This document shows, in pieces, positions 11,701 through 23,507 of a DNA stretch of 64,000 nucleotides. Origin of the DNA: Symsagittifera roscoffensis (Eukaryota; Xenacoelomorpha; Acoela; Convolutidae). Below the pieces are notes generated by a model, which had not been told where the DNA came from, did not search any database, and saw only the letters and a program-made list of their open reading frames with translations. Every line of letters begins with the position of its first letter. Position 1 is the stretch's first letter. Where the stretch lies: NCBI RefSeq assembly GCF_963678635.1, contig NC_087071.1, positions 45,929,095 to 45,993,094 of the forward strand. Reading direction: 5' to 3'. Made by a program: the position numbers and the translations under genes.

Positions 11701-11780
11701 TTCACGAGGTCGTGCCACACCACCACTTTCTTCTACTTCAATGGACTCTCTTCCGGTAAACGACAAAGATTTTTGCGCTG
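8720..11780 (-). mobile_element. Penelope-like element fossil PLE-a, copy A
   Basis: A second, different Penelope-like element, upstream of PLE-b and in the same orientation. Recognisable parts, right to left, are a basic N-terminal region (about 11440-11000), a helical segment with QKEINEQLW and RQDKPLGERKK (10730-10540), NGLLAVPFDERVGFCIM (about 10420), DGLAMGASLAVFLASLW (10022-9972), a PHD/RING-like finger with CRNWYHLK and VWYYE (about 9840-9758), YVKDIVKTVK with HPNLQF (about 9700-9610), and a GIY-YIG region with CGGCIPTNVGQT (about 9050-8900). It is broken many times. Unit B keeps some parts that this copy lacks. Confidence 0.75.
10989..11430. repeat. 226-bp tandem duplication private to unit A
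   Basis: The segment 10989-11214 is repeated at 11215-11430. Both copies start CTCTGTGAAATT and contain CAGGCCACGA, CACTCACTTCGCCCCTGTCT and CCTCTGCCTTCAGCTTCTGC. Units B and C have a single copy. It lies in the N-terminal part of PLE-a. The two copies differ at many sites, so the event is not recent or conversion has acted. Confidence 0.75.
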
Positions 11781-11789
11781 GTTCAGCGA

Positions 11790-12618
11790 GTTTTGTTGTT
11801 GAGAGATATGCTAGAAATTGCTCTAACAATGCTCTCCTACTGGTTTTTCTCACTTCTAATGAGTATGGTGATGCCTTGGAAGAAGGAACTAGCTGCTACA
11901 AATTGAAACAATTCAGTAACTCAAATAAAATTGTTTATATTCTACGTATTGATAAAAAACACTTTGAAACATTCAGAATACAATAATAAAAACACTTGAA
12001 ATTTGAGATACTGGTTTTTTAATAGGGAAATTGTTGAAATTTGGGCTTTTTGATTTTTGATTTTTTGCAAACTTACAACTAAAATTGAAGTTTTTGATAG
12101 AAGATAAGTTTGAACAATTTTACGATAAGATTTAAAAACTGAATGACGATAAAACATCAATTTACACATGTCATTTAAACTATTTCACATAAACTTTGGT
12201 TCTAAACCGTCGTGTTAGAAAAATTGAAAATTTAGTCAATGACAATTGACCTCTAAAATAAACACTTTGGTTAAAATAATTTTAATCTCTGGAATTAATA
12301 AAAAAGAGTTTTACTGAATTTATCTGGAAGTTTCGCTGAAAGAATTCTGGAATTGTCTGGGAGTCATCATTTCGATTTCGACGTGTACGTTTTGACTAAG
12401 AAACCAAAAAAAAACTTGGCACTAAACTTTTAAATCTAGAATCTAGAATTTCGCAGCAAAACTAATTGATCCGAACTAAAACAGGTAGAAAATCTTACCT
12501 GCACTTGTCTGGAGATGGGGGAATTCTTATGAGAAAAGTTCTATGATAGCGATATTTGTTCAACCCGGGTGAGTAGGATCTGCCGTGGTTCTCCAGTAAT
12601 GACTTGTCGGAGGGGAGA
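11790..12618. other. Spacer between PLE-a and the 591-codon ORF
   Basis: AT-rich divergent intergenic region holding the 5' flank of the plus-strand ORF. CCCGG|GTGAGT near 12565 looks like a splice donor, but it is not kept in unit B. I see no clear TATA box or other promoter element. Confidence 0.4.
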
Positions 12619-14394
12619 ATGACGAAAACTCAACAGGTGCAAATCGTCCACCGGGATTATTTATTTAATACCGCAAATAGATATGATAATTACGATTATA
12701 TATTCCGTGACGACTTACAATGTACCTTACCCTATCAACTTTTCACTATTCAGCCAGCTGTAAATGGCATAGGAGTTGACTTTAATCAGGTGGTGGCGGA
12801 AAGGATTTTGTTTAGTGAAGAAGAAGATACTAAATTGTTTGAGAACTTACAGGACCAATTTGAAACAATCCATCTAGGAAAGACATACCGAAACACTCAC
12901 AATATAGTATCACAGCTAATGACACTTAGTAACTACAAAAAAGGATCATTTTACCAAAAGAATTGTTCAAAAATTTTCAAACGTTTTCTTCACACTCCTT
13001 CACACGGACATTTTATTCACGGGCCTCAATTACACGTGGGAATTTATCACGCTGGCTACCAAAAAAATATCAAATTTGATTTCGAACAATTTGTAAGCAA
13101 AAAATTAGTTTCTCGCATTTTCTCCCAGGTTGTTACCTCAGATGGAAAAAAGAATCAACAAAAAGTCAATGCATGCATTTTATTCGGCGGTTGTTATTTA
13201 ACATCGGAAAATCTAGTGAAGGGCTGTGCCAAGGATTATCCATCAGTATTGTTCTCAAGCGGCTATCCAGACTTTTTCTATAATATACATTCTACAGAGT
13301 TTACCGAATGCCACATTGTTTGGGATACACATGGCAATCTCGGACAAATGCCGCTAAAAATAATCTCTTTTATTCTATCGGAGCTATTAAAGTCAAAAAC
13401 ACTTCTAGAAGAAGTATCAGTTGCTTATCAAAAAACTAATCTGCCTATTCCAGATGAAACTCGTTTAAATTTAAGCGAGTCTGAAGAAGATTTGAACGAC
13501 GCAATATCAAAGTTGACGCAATATCATGTGTCATTGTGGAACATAACTTATGAAACTTCCATTGAGGAGATTTCTGAAGTGATGAATCAAATAGAACGCA
13601 ATCTGAATTTGCTACAAGGATACCGCCTGGAAAGTAGGTTGCTGCTATCTTATCAATGGATGAGTGAAAAATTCGGCAAATTGAGCGTAATACTTTCGGC
13701 GCTGAAAGGTATTACTTTCAAAAAACGACTGGCTAAAAGTTTGGCTCAAGTACAAGTAATGGAGGAAACAACTCGAACAAACTTTTTTAGTCAATTAGAT
13801 AGGTTACAACAGGTAAATTGGAGTATGAGAATATTGGAAGACGAAATATTATCGATGACTTCAACATCAGTCTTGTGTCCGGAAGATGCAGATGAAAGAG
13901 CAACGCTTCTCGAAACCCGAAGTATGACGATGAAAGTGCATTCAATTTTGGATAAATTTGTGCCAGATATGAATCATTTTTTAAGCAGCGATCTAAGCAT
14001 AGGTTTAACATTATCCTTGCAAAGGACAATTCCAAAACTTCAGTTGACCAACAAATATTTTGCTTCGTTTTTCGAGAAATGTGGAGATAACGGCAAAGAA
14101 GATCATGAGATTGAAATTGAAAAGTTGAGAAATACACGTGATCTTCTGAACGCGAATGTCTGCAAGTTACGACTTTTGAATGATCTAAGTGAAAATTCCT
14201 CTGAATTTATCCCTAGCTTCGATTATTATGCACTTCAGTTTTTATTTAATGCAATATCGAGGACTCGTGTGCTATGCCGAGTACACGTATTGTTCTGTGA
14301 TAGGATTGACAAAACTCCAAATAAAAGCTATTGGCGAAAATTTTTTCCAGATGCCAGGATCAAATATGTAAATATAGACGAAATTAACTGGTGA
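12619..14394 (+). CDS. Orphan 591-aa protein, possibly derived from an SF1 (UvrD-like) helicase core
   Basis: Uninterrupted frame from ATG at 12619 (TTG at 12604 extends it but is an unlikely start) to TGA. No family is recognised with confidence. The N-terminal 235 residues can be aligned by eye with the second half of a UvrD-like SF1 helicase core: DYIFRDDLQ resembles motif II (DExQ), HLGKTYRNTHNIV resembles the YRS motif, NACILFGG is a possible 2A strand, and NIHSTEFTECHIVWD resembles motif V. No Walker A or GDxxQ is present, so if this is right an upstream part is missing and the protein cannot be an ordinary helicase. Residues from about 255 on are helical, with acidic and leucine-rich stretches. 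There is no signal peptide or membrane segment. Copies in B and C are broken, and differences among the three change many residues. The AATAAA at 14517 fits its 3' end. Confidence 0.6.
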   Translation: MTKTQQVQIVHRDYLFNTANRYDNYDYIFRDDLQCTLPYQLFTIQPAVNGIGVDFNQVVAERILFSEEEDTKLFENLQDQFETIHLGKTYRNTHNIVSQLMTLSNYKKGSFYQKNCSKIFKRFLHTPSHGHFIHGPQLHVGIYHAGYQKNIKFDFEQFVSKKLVSRIFSQVVTSDGKKNQQKVNACILFGGCYLTSENLVKGCAKDYPSVLFSSGYPDFFYNIHSTEFTECHIVWDTHGNLGQMPLKIISFILSELLKSKTLLEEVSVAYQKTNLPIPDETRLNLSESEEDLNDAISKLTQYHVSLWNITYETSIEEISEVMNQIERNLNLLQGYRLESRLLLSYQWMSEKFGKLSVILSALKGITFKKRLAKSLAQVQVMEETTRTNFFSQLDRLQQVNWSMRILEDEILSMTSTSVLCPEDADERATLLETRSMTMKVHSILDKFVPDMNHFLSSDLSIGLTLSLQRTIPKLQLTNKYFASFFEKCGDNGKEDHEIEIEKLRNTRDLLNANVCKLRLLNDLSENSSEFIPSFDYYALQFLFNAISRTRVLCRVHVLFCDRIDKTPNKSYWRKFFPDARIKYVNIDEINW

Positions 14395-14516
14395 AAATAT
14401 CAGTGAAGCTCAATTCCCTTGTTAACTTGTTTTGTTTAGTTCGAAAGTAGTAAATCGAAACCAAATCTAACCTATTTTCATAGTTTATGAAATTTTTCCT
14501 TTTGATTGTTTCTGAT

Positions 14517-14522
14517 AATAAA
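14517..14522 (+). promoter_or_regulatory. Candidate polyadenylation signal AATAAA
   Basis: It lies about 120 bp after the stop of the 591-codon ORF and is conserved at the same place in B (25440-25445) and C (35329-35334). The conservation may reflect only the duplication. Confidence 0.45.
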
Positions 14523-15454
14523 AAATGTTGACTTTGTTTTTCAAAATAGGAATGGATCCAATATTTAAGTGTTTTTAAACTACCGTTCTGATCTGGTCTC
14601 GATATATTATACCTCCCTTTAATGACAATAATCATCATTATTATGGTTTCTGCGATTCGCAGGAGCTATATGAAAGGCTATTCAGCCTGTCTTAGAATAT
14701 TCCATTTCTCTTATTTCACTACATTCCAGACTGAGCTCTTCTGATTTCTAGTAATAAATGTTCACACCTATTTTGAAAAGTAATAAACCGTTATTTTCTT
14801 TTTGGAGACATTTTGAAACACGTCGACAAAAATTTGAAAAGAAATCTCGATCAAATTTTGAAAACAAATTTGAAAATAAATTTCGGAAAAATCTCGATCA
14901 TATTTTGATAAATTCCGATGAAAATTGAATAATCAGTCGACTTTTTTACACTGCTATCTGTGTTTGAATATTTTGTGCTAATTGCAGCAATGGTATAAAC
15001 TTACCATGACGCAAAGTTGCTTGTGGATCAATTTATATTATATGATTTGATTTTCATATACTGCTCTTTTCATGAGAATTTTCAGGCTCACGTGATTGTT
15101 TAAATTTGATATTATATTTTCAAAAGTTCATCGAAGCTGGCGTTTTGATTTATCCTTTTATATTACCGAAAAAAAATTTTGATAGAATTTTTTTTCTCCA
15201 ACGGATTTTCAAGTTATGCAATGTAGTTTTTTGCTCGAATGTTTTGTACGAAAAAGTTTCAATTAATAAGGTAGTCTTTTTGTTCAGCTTAACTCTCGCG
15301 GATTTAACTCTCGCGGAGAGGGCAATACAGTTCCAGCATAATTACAGCACTGCGTAGAAAATCCGAACTTAATCTTAGAACAAACTTGACAACCATCAAT
15401 GTTTAGACTCAAAAATGATTAAGAATCAAAATTAATTTAGTTTTAGAGTGCTGG
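14523..15454. other. 3' flank of unit A
   Basis: AT-rich, without a recognised gene. It includes runs such as AAATTTGAAAAGAAATCTCGATCAAATTTTGAAAAC near 14830 that are internally repetitive. The last 210 bp or so (from about 15230) recur at the ends of B and C and again at 41217-41424. Confidence 0.5.
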
Positions 15455-15606
15455 CTAGTTGACAAAACGTACAGGTATATGTTACGCTAGTTGACAAAAA
15501 GTACAGGTATATGTACGCTAGTTGACAAAAAGTACAGTTTTATGTACGCTAGTTGACAAAAAGTACAGGTATATGTACGATAGTTGACAAAAAGTTACAG
15601 TGTACG
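15455..15606. repeat. 31-bp minisatellite, about 4.9 units (A/B junction)
   Basis: Direct tandem array of CTAGTTGACAAAAAGTACAG followed by GTATATGTACG (31 bp). Five units are seen, the last one shortened, ending directly in CGGAATCCACTGAA at the start of unit B. There is no unique spacer between units. Confidence 0.95.
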
Positions 15607-17290
15607 CGGAATCCACTGAAATTTTGTTTGAAGAATCCGCTTACAATTTGGAACATATTTTAAGACTTGTCTCTGAAATTCAGGCACATACAGACACAAA
15701 ATTGTGCTTCTACCCAGTGCACAGCTTGGCCTCGTAATGCAAATCAGAATTAATTTTTTGTAGGAATGTTATAAAAAGCATATTTTGTTTAATATTGCAT
15801 CAATTCAAAAGTTCTGATTTTGTACAGATAGTTAGGTTGCTGCCACTTACAGAAAAACTGTTTTTGGATAAGAAAAATGTGTCTTTGTCAATCTTTGAAC
15901 GGGTTTTTGATTGGAACTTTTGAAACTACGTTTATAAAAACCATATCTTTTCCCGCAAAATGTTTTCGTGTTTTTTCTCTCGAAAATTTTTTTGCTCGTG
16001 CTGTTCCGTCTTCCGTTATAAAAAGAAGTGTAGATTCGTGAAAGCATTCCTTGTATTGATTTTAGACTTTGCTATTCGCGACCACTGTTTAGCGTCCTCA
16101 GTGAAATCGCAAAATGGTCTACTGGCTTGCTCTACTGAAAGTCGTTGAGGCAAAGTTGGCAGGGTTTGCGTAGCTTTAACTCGTGGCTCACCTTTTTTTT
16201 AAAAGAAACTATCTATCGTTGAGTCTACCTGTAATTTCATATGTACGATATTCACCATTCCTGAACGATTGTTGACATTTTTCTGTTCCTCTTCTTCGCA
16301 TTGAAAAAACCGTTCTCACCTTGGCAACTAAACAATCATCGCTATTGCTCTGATCACTTTTGAGAATGCGTTGATCACGCTGCGAATATCTTTCGGAATA
16401 TTTCCAGGTTTATGTACAGATTGCTGAGCAGGAGACTGATGTAAAGAAATCTTTCATGGGACTAGTTCTCTCGATACATTCCAGTTTACATTTTTTCGCA
16501 AGCCGACCTTTAGAATTACAAGCTGTATTCTGTGCTCTTTTAGTGGGACAAACTGCTAGATGGTTTTTTGAAAATATACCTACCCTCTTCAAATATGCGT
16601 TTTCTTCAGCTTCAATTCCAGGCATTGGTTGGGGCAATCGCGTGGTTTTGCCAGAATGGAGGTACTCCCCTCAAGAGCGAATTGATACTAATCGACTGCG
16701 CCATATTCATTAATTTGCCCCCTCACATACTAAAAAAGAAGTTTAAAAAGAAATAATAAGGTTAAGTATGACTTAAGAAGTGATCTTTTAAACTAGGATC
16801 ATTATCAATGGTTCGACCGCTCCAATAGAAGGAAAGCAATCAAGGTCAGACAGGTACTAAATTACAACTTATTGTTAAACTGAGAAATCGTAGTAGTTAT
16901 GGCTATAAAAAAGCTTCAATTACTTTTGAAACTGAAATTTGCAAATACCTTGTAGAAAAGCTTAGAAGGAATTAGAAATGCAAATTCCGAACGGTTTTGC
17001 ACATTTGTGCATCCTCAAGCTTCAAAAAATAAAGTTTCACAAAATGATAATCATCGATCATAAAAATGTTATAAGAAATTTGGCTCTACAAAATGAAAAA
17101 TTCATCCAATCAAAGATTTGCTAATAAAAACTTTCTACCAAAATTACCTCATGATTCTAATATATAAATTAGCTTTCTGAAACATTCTATTAAACTTATT
17201 TTCTAATTAAAAAAAAATTGGTTACTCGATTTGTCTCATTTTCCGATTCCGGCACCTGTCAATTTTTTATTTCGAAATATATTTAAATAT
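15607..17290. other. Left part of unit B; possible decayed plus-strand exon
   Basis: Counterpart of 4742-6370. After TTTCCAG at about 16405, a plus-strand reading runs to about 16756 with LELQAVFCALLVGQTARW and LKSELILIDCAI and a C-terminal KKKFKKK. The reading needs more than one frame, so I do not call a CDS. No other gene is seen. Confidence 0.3.
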
Positions 17291-17299
17291 TTTCGTTTT

Positions 17300-19310
17300 A
17301 GCCATAAACTCGTTTCCGAAACTATAATTTTAACGTAAATTTCCTGCTACTGAACCCACCGCGTGTTTATTCTGAGTCTCTCCTTCCAGATGTGAAGTGC
17401 TTCTAATGTCAGTAGCTTGAAGTTGGTGTTAGCTTGATAACCTTTCATGACTTTCTGGCGTTCATGCCCTCATTTCCACAATGCCTGAGATGTTGTCCTA
17501 CGAATGAGTCCTTCTTTCGGTATTCGCCAATTCTAGTGGTTAGATGTCGAACACTTTGGATAACATAGGTGGAGTTACAACCACAACATGAAATCTTGTA
17601 AATAACTTTTGATATTAGTTCAGGCGAAATGGAAGTCTAAGGATAGTAGACAGGCTATCAGCTTTCTGGTGTTGAAAACAATCAGTTCTTTAATTAAGTT
17701 CCGCATTCTATTTGCAAATAACAGATGTTCATTGCTCCGGTAATTAAACACAATCATGGGTGGTGGGTCAGCATAGTCGGTACCCCCTAGATTTAGGGCT
17801 GTTATTGACCATTTTTTTTATGATTCTTTTAAGGGTTCTCGAGGCAACATTATTAGTTCGAAATTCTGGGTATTAGTTGTCAACACATTGCTTTTTTATT
17901 TATCACGGCCTAATCAAACTTTTTCCAAGTTGGAAAGCTTTGAAAGTTCAATGAACTGCGCCACCGACTAAGTTTTATTTCAGAAAGGAAAGGAGCGCAA
18001 CTCGTGAAATTAGAAATTGCCCCTGCGTTAGTTGGTTTTTGAAACCATCCTCAGATTACGATTTTAAGTGAGTCGACATTAACACTAGTGTCAAGAAAAG
18101 CTAAGTTGCCTTTCTAAATAGCTTTTTCTAAAATAACTAGTACTAGTAACTGGTAGATTAGGATGTACCTGATTTGAAGCGTTCTTCCGGATCTCTTTTC
18201 ACAGGCTCATGAAATCAATCACAAATCTCAAAAATAATTATGTTTCATCTGAAGGTTGCTCTCTTTCTTTCATTTAACAGCATGCGATCAAAACCAAACA
18301 AAATCAGATAAAATCTTTCATTCAGTTTCTTGATGCTTGCTTTATTTTGATGGAACCAATTAAACCATTCACAATTCACAACGATTCACAATAAACTGCC
18401 AAATAAAAACCACATATTTTTGCGTTTAAAGCGCACTTGACCTAAAGCTAAGTCTAGCATTCTCTTCATAGTAATGCGTGCAATGTCTGGATGTATCATT
18501 TGCGCATAAAGTTTTCTGAGTGTTATTTATAGGTTGTTTGAGTGGAACAATAGTAGGAAATTTTTTAACATCTAATAAATAATGTTCTCATCGGAGGCCA
18601 CTTCGACCTTCTCAAAAATTTTTCGCGCTTCTTTTACGTTTGTTTCTATGTTCGCTCCCTCAATTTTTTCAAAAAATTTAGCCAATCTCTACAATATCTG
18701 GACGTTTTTTCAGTTGTGTATTATTTCTATATATGCAAATTTTTAACATCTAGAGAAATCATGTTCTCATCGGAGTTCAGTTCAACCATCTCAATACTCG
18801 TTCATGCTTCTAGTTCGTCTGTTTCTTTGTTCGCTCCCTCAATTTTTTCGAAATATTTGGCCAATGTTTCTGTTCAAAGTGTCATATGAATTTCTAGTCG
18901 GAGATGGAACAGGGTGGGTGCAGTGGGCTTGTGGACTATTGCTAAGCCGTACAAAACAAGGGGGTTGACTACCCGTTGACCTCAGTTTGTTGTACAGGAG
19001 TTCAGCTATGTCGTTGCTTTTTTCACACACAACAGTTCTTCGTTAAAATTTGTCTCCTTTTTTAACACCACCGAACCATAAGTGTTAATCATTGCTTTAA
19101 GTTTATCTAACTGTATAATTTCTAGCAATTTAGCTTCGTATTGGTCTTTTTCCTGATACAAAACCCAACACCTTATCGAATCAATCATTTTATAAAAGAG
19201 TTTCGTTCTTAAAATGTTTCGTTCTATTACCACCCCCAATCTGATGGAGCCTGTTTCACTCGCTTTGAAAAAAATTTATTGACGGGATTCCTAAACTGTA
19301 AAAGTATAAG
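17300..19310 (-). mobile_element. Penelope-like element fossil PLE-b, copy B
   Basis: Counterpart of the PLE-b in unit A. The stretch LLYNKLRSTGSQPP, followed by NSYDTLNRNIGQIF (about 19000-18840), is clearer here than in A and matches the RT region before the palm in Penelope-like proteins. It is broken by many interruptions, and the GIY-YIG end lies near 17500-17650. Confidence 0.7.
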
Positions 19311-19679
19311 GACTCAGCGCTTCTTAGAGCCCAAAGTTTTAGGAAGTTCCATGACCAAATTAACATCTTCCCCCAGTAGTTTTAACGGAAGTTAGCTTGT
19401 TTTGAATATACTTTTGATAAAGGTGAATTTGAAACATTTTCGCAGTTATGTGCCTTGTCAGAATTTTTGCAATTAGCTAATCCAAATGACTTTAAAACAT
19501 CAATTATCAATTGTTTTTCACAAACTTTTACATAAACTTAGGTTCTTGACCATCATGCTAAAGAACTAGCCAATCAATATTGACCTCCGAAACTAATAGT
19601 TAGATTGACATACTTTTGACCTCTAAATTAATTTAAAACGCTTCAACTAATTTGTCTGGAAATTTCGGAGTCATAAGTT

Positions 19680-22600
19680 CGATTTAGACTTGTACATTTT
19701 TGATTAAAATAACAAAATTAGTTTTGAAATAAAGTTTTAATGTCAACTTCTTGCTTCTCAACTCATCGAGCAAGATCAAGTCCGATTTCTTCTTCTTGAT
19801 ATTTATTACCTCTAGTGATAACCATTTAGTTTGGTTGTTCGACCTATCTATAATTTTCCAACTAACATATGCGCTTTTTCCCCGCACGCCAGCATTGCTG
19901 ATGATGGAGGCCTACTGTTGAGTCTGTTTTCTTAAAATCCTCAAATCCAGTGGTCAAATGTGCAACAGTTTGTCCGACATAGGTGGGGATGCATCCACTA
20001 CATTACAGTTTGTAAACCACTCTTGACTTGAGGTCATTAGAATATGCATATGAATTTGAATTTGGCTATGGCAAAAATGATTGTAGTTTTTTTTGTGGTG
20101 AAAACTGTTTGAGCGTTGGTTAAAATTCAAAGCCTGTTTGCAAAAGATTAGTTTTGGTTACCTCTAAAAAGAACACAAGAACTGGGGCTTTCACATCCTT
20201 TGGCAACTGAAATGAAGAACTCCTCTCACTCTCAAGGGTTAGCATTCACCTCAATAATTTTGGATTAGCCCTTACCTCAATGGGTGTCTGCTGCCATGCT
20301 TGCGGACCAAAGTTCGGGATACTGAAAGATCATCTATTTCGCCCTATTATTTGCCCTAGCTTTTTCAAATTGCTCCCGCTTAGATGTTTTTCTAAAAACT
20401 GAAAACTTTATGTAGAGTGCCCAGGATACCACTATGATTGCACTGAGTTGGGTTGCAGTTCCTATAGTTTAACATAATCCAAGTATCAGTTGGTTTTTGA
20501 TACCAATTGCAGGTTACCCCCTTAGCCTACAAAATATTCGCGTTAAATTCAAGAAACAGCAAATAACCCTCCGACCTGATTTCCTCTAGAGTGAACTGAA
20601 GATTTGGATGAAGAGAAATGGCGGCAACGAGAACACAAGTTGGTTCACATTTGACTGTTCTTAGCGCGGCAGCAGCTTTCATAATACCAATCTATTTCGG
20701 TTATTCATGCGTATACATCATCGGATGTTTTCCGCATTTAAGATGGTACCAGTTTCGACATCTCTCTCATTCAACCTATATCTATTTGTTACTTCCCTGC
20801 TGCAACCGGGCCCAAATCGTTCTTGACCGTAGGCTGTATAACCGTTCCCGCCTTTTTTTCCTGTTTGAAGTAAGCTTGAACGTTTTCAGCCATAGGCTTG
20901 CAAGAATTACAGCAAGGGAAGCGCCCATTGCAAGACCATCAACTTGAACATGCTATCAATCAGTACATTTGAAATAGACCATGCTGGCAGCCATATTTGA
21001 AAGCTTTTTGAGTGTCGCCGTAAATGTGTCTCAGTCTTTTCCTTGTCGCCGTAAAGGTGTCTCAGCCTTGAGTACCTTAGCTAAATTGTACAAACGGTCG
21101 GGTAGCCCCCTGTTGATCTTATCTTAGAATATAATTGATCACTTTTCTTGTCTATTTTATTCATGCATTCTCAGTTTTCAGTATCATCTTTTTATGCTTC
21201 TTTTGCTTCTGTGCTTTTTTTTCAAAAATTGAGCTGCTAATAGCAAAAAGGATTTCAGCTTGTCTTTATGCGTGTTTTCCTCATTATGCAAAAACCAATC
21301 CGCTCATCACTAGGCACAGCCAGCAACCCATTATCTTTGCGAGTCTTCCATCTTTTTTCAATGGATTTGACCCGTAGGATTTGCCGTGCTTCTTTTGGAC
21401 ATGCCTTTGCCGCGACTTCTGTTTTTTATAAAGTTTCACTCAGTATTTTTTGGTTTCTGAATTGTGAGTTGAAAATATCGATATCAGCCAAAAATTGCAT
21501 TTCGTCAATTTTATCTCTAATTGGATGCATCGAGCCCATTGACACCCTTTCATGTACTTATCCAGTTCCGAGAGGCAGTTCAATGTTATGTAGCACCTTA
21601 ACTGATCGCTCTTTTTCTCCCTCCAAGAGGTTTATCTTGCCTCTCGAACAGTTTTTCTAATTTATTTCTATGGTTTTCTGATGTTGTTTTTAAGCTTGTA
21701 TCAAGTTGACGACGCACAAAACGAAAAACGGATGCCCACAACTGTTCGTTGATTTCTTTCTGCACCAGCGATCGGGCTTTCACTACCATCTCCTCGTACC
21801 TTTTTCTGTCCTTATTAGCTCTAGACGTCTCAGTCCTTAAAATTTCACCGTTGTTTCACTTGCAAATTTTGCACGATTTTGTGAAAAAAAATTTAGCCGA
21901 AGCTGGTCAGAACGGGGAGTCTAAACTACAAAAAACTGGTATTAGATCGTTGTTTAATCATTTTCTCGGAAATTTCACTCTATGTACAGATATTTACAAT
22001 TTTTTGAAACTTAAATAGTCTAACCAAATTCTCCAAATTAGCTTCCTCTGTGAAATTTGTTTGAGTAATACAGCTGGCAAAAGTTTTGTTTTAAAAATTT
22101 TGCAGGCCACGAGTAAGAAAACTCACAAACCACAAAGTAAAAAAGTTCACATTCACTTCGTCCCTGTCTTTGAAGGGCAGACTTTTCCTCTGCCTTCAGC
22201 TTCTGCTTGCGTCTTGCTTTCGTCTTACTATTTGTCTGCGATGGTCTCTGCTGATTGCCCCTAATTGTGCCAGTCAGCACTGCCAGTCTCTTTGTGGTCC
22301 ACTACCAATCGCAGAGACTTCAACTCCAATTCTGCACTCGGTGCAGCTTCAAATATTCCTTGAGCTGTTCTGGATCGCTCTGTTTGCTTTTGGAGAATAG
22401 CCGTTTCGTTTCTGGAATAATGAGCACTTCAGTGCGGAGTAGCTGACTAATGAATTCGGGCGTTCCTTCCCGTATGTAATAGACTATCGCGAATATCTGC
22501 TCTTCTTCGACTTCAAATAGACTTTCAGCTCTTCGACAGAGGCTGGGGGAATGTTGCTAGTTCTCAGGCTGTTAAAGTTTTTGTTCAAAAGGTCGTGCCA

Positions 22601-22680
22601 CACCACCACTTTCTTCTCCTTCTATGAACTCTCTTCCAGTAAACGACAAATTTTTGCGCTGATTCAGCGAGTTTTGTTGT
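19680..22680 (-). mobile_element. Penelope-like element fossil PLE-a, copy B
   Basis: Counterpart of PLE-a in A. It has the helical N-terminal segment RSLVQKEINEQLWASVFRF (21789-21598), an extra ADIDIF segment, DGLAMGASLAVILASLW (about 20941-20890), the finger with CRNWYHLKCG (about 20765-20735) and the GIY-YIG lead-in (about 20020-19880). It is broken many times; some RT parts seen in A are missing here. Confidence 0.75.
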
Positions 22681-22689
22681 TGAGGAATA

Positions 22690-23507
22690 TGCCAGAAATT
22701 GCTCTAACAATGTTCTCGTACTGGTTTTTCTTACTTCTAATGAGTATGGTGATGCCTTGGAAGTAGGAACTAGCTGCTACAAAACGAAACAATTCACTAA
22801 CGCAAGTAAAATTGTCTATATTCTACGTATCGATAAAAAACACTTTGAAACATTCAGAATACAATAAAAAAACACTTGAAATTTGAGATACTGTTTTTTT
22901 TAATAGGGAAATAGTTGAAATTTTGGGCTTTTTGATTTTTTGAAAACTTACAACTAAAATTGAAGTTTTTGATAAATTTGAACAGTTTTACGCTAAGATT
23001 TAAACATTTAAAAACTAAATGACGATAAAACATCAATTTATACATGTCATTTAAACTATTTCACATAAACTTTGGTTCTAAACCGTCGTGTTAGAAAAAT
23101 TGAAAAATTGGTCAATGACAATTTACCTCTAAAATAAATACCAAGGTTAAAATAATTTTAATCTCTGGAATTAATAAAAAAGAGTTTTACTTAATTTATC
23201 TGGAAGTTTCGCTGAAAAAAGTCTGGAATTGTCTGGTAGTCATCATTTCGATTTGGACATGTACGTTTTTGACTAAGAAACCAAAAAAAAACTTGGCACT
23301 AAACTTTTAATTATTTTGGGATTAGTTTTTCAGGCATCTAGAATCTAGAATTTCGCAGCAAAACTAATTGATCCGAATTAAAACTGAGGTAGAAAATCTT
23401 TCCTGCACTTGTCTGGAGATGGGGAAATGCTTATGAGAAAAACTCTTTGATAGCGACATTTGTTCAACCCGGCTGAGTAGGATCTGAAGTCGTTCGCCAG
23501 TTATGAC
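22690..23507. other. Spacer upstream of the ORF counterpart in unit B
   Basis: Counterpart of 11790-12618, AT-rich, no gene seen. The donor-like GGTGAGT found in unit A is changed here to GGCTGAGT. Confidence 0.4.

Larger units (their letters stand above)
4691..15454. repeat. 10.8-kb tandem unit, copy A
   Basis: First of three direct copies. It begins at the sequence GTTACAGGTATATGTACGCGGAATCC and ends at the minisatellite at 15455. It matches copies B and C along its length apart from small indels. Contents from left to right are about 1.7 kb without a clear gene, two minus-strand Penelope-like fossils, a spacer, the 591-codon plus-strand ORF and about 1 kb of 3' flank. This is the only copy in which the 591-codon ORF is uninterrupted. 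It also holds a private 226-bp tandem duplication at about 10989-11430. Confidence 0.9.

Noticed and set aside
13787-14137. Minus-strand open frame of 116 codons
   Set aside because: It is the shadow of the 591-codon plus-strand ORF, which is colinear in all three units.
20618-21660. Plus-strand open frames of about 109 and 130 codons in unit B
   Set aside because: They are antisense to the PLE-a RT and finger region; the minus strand explains the sequence.
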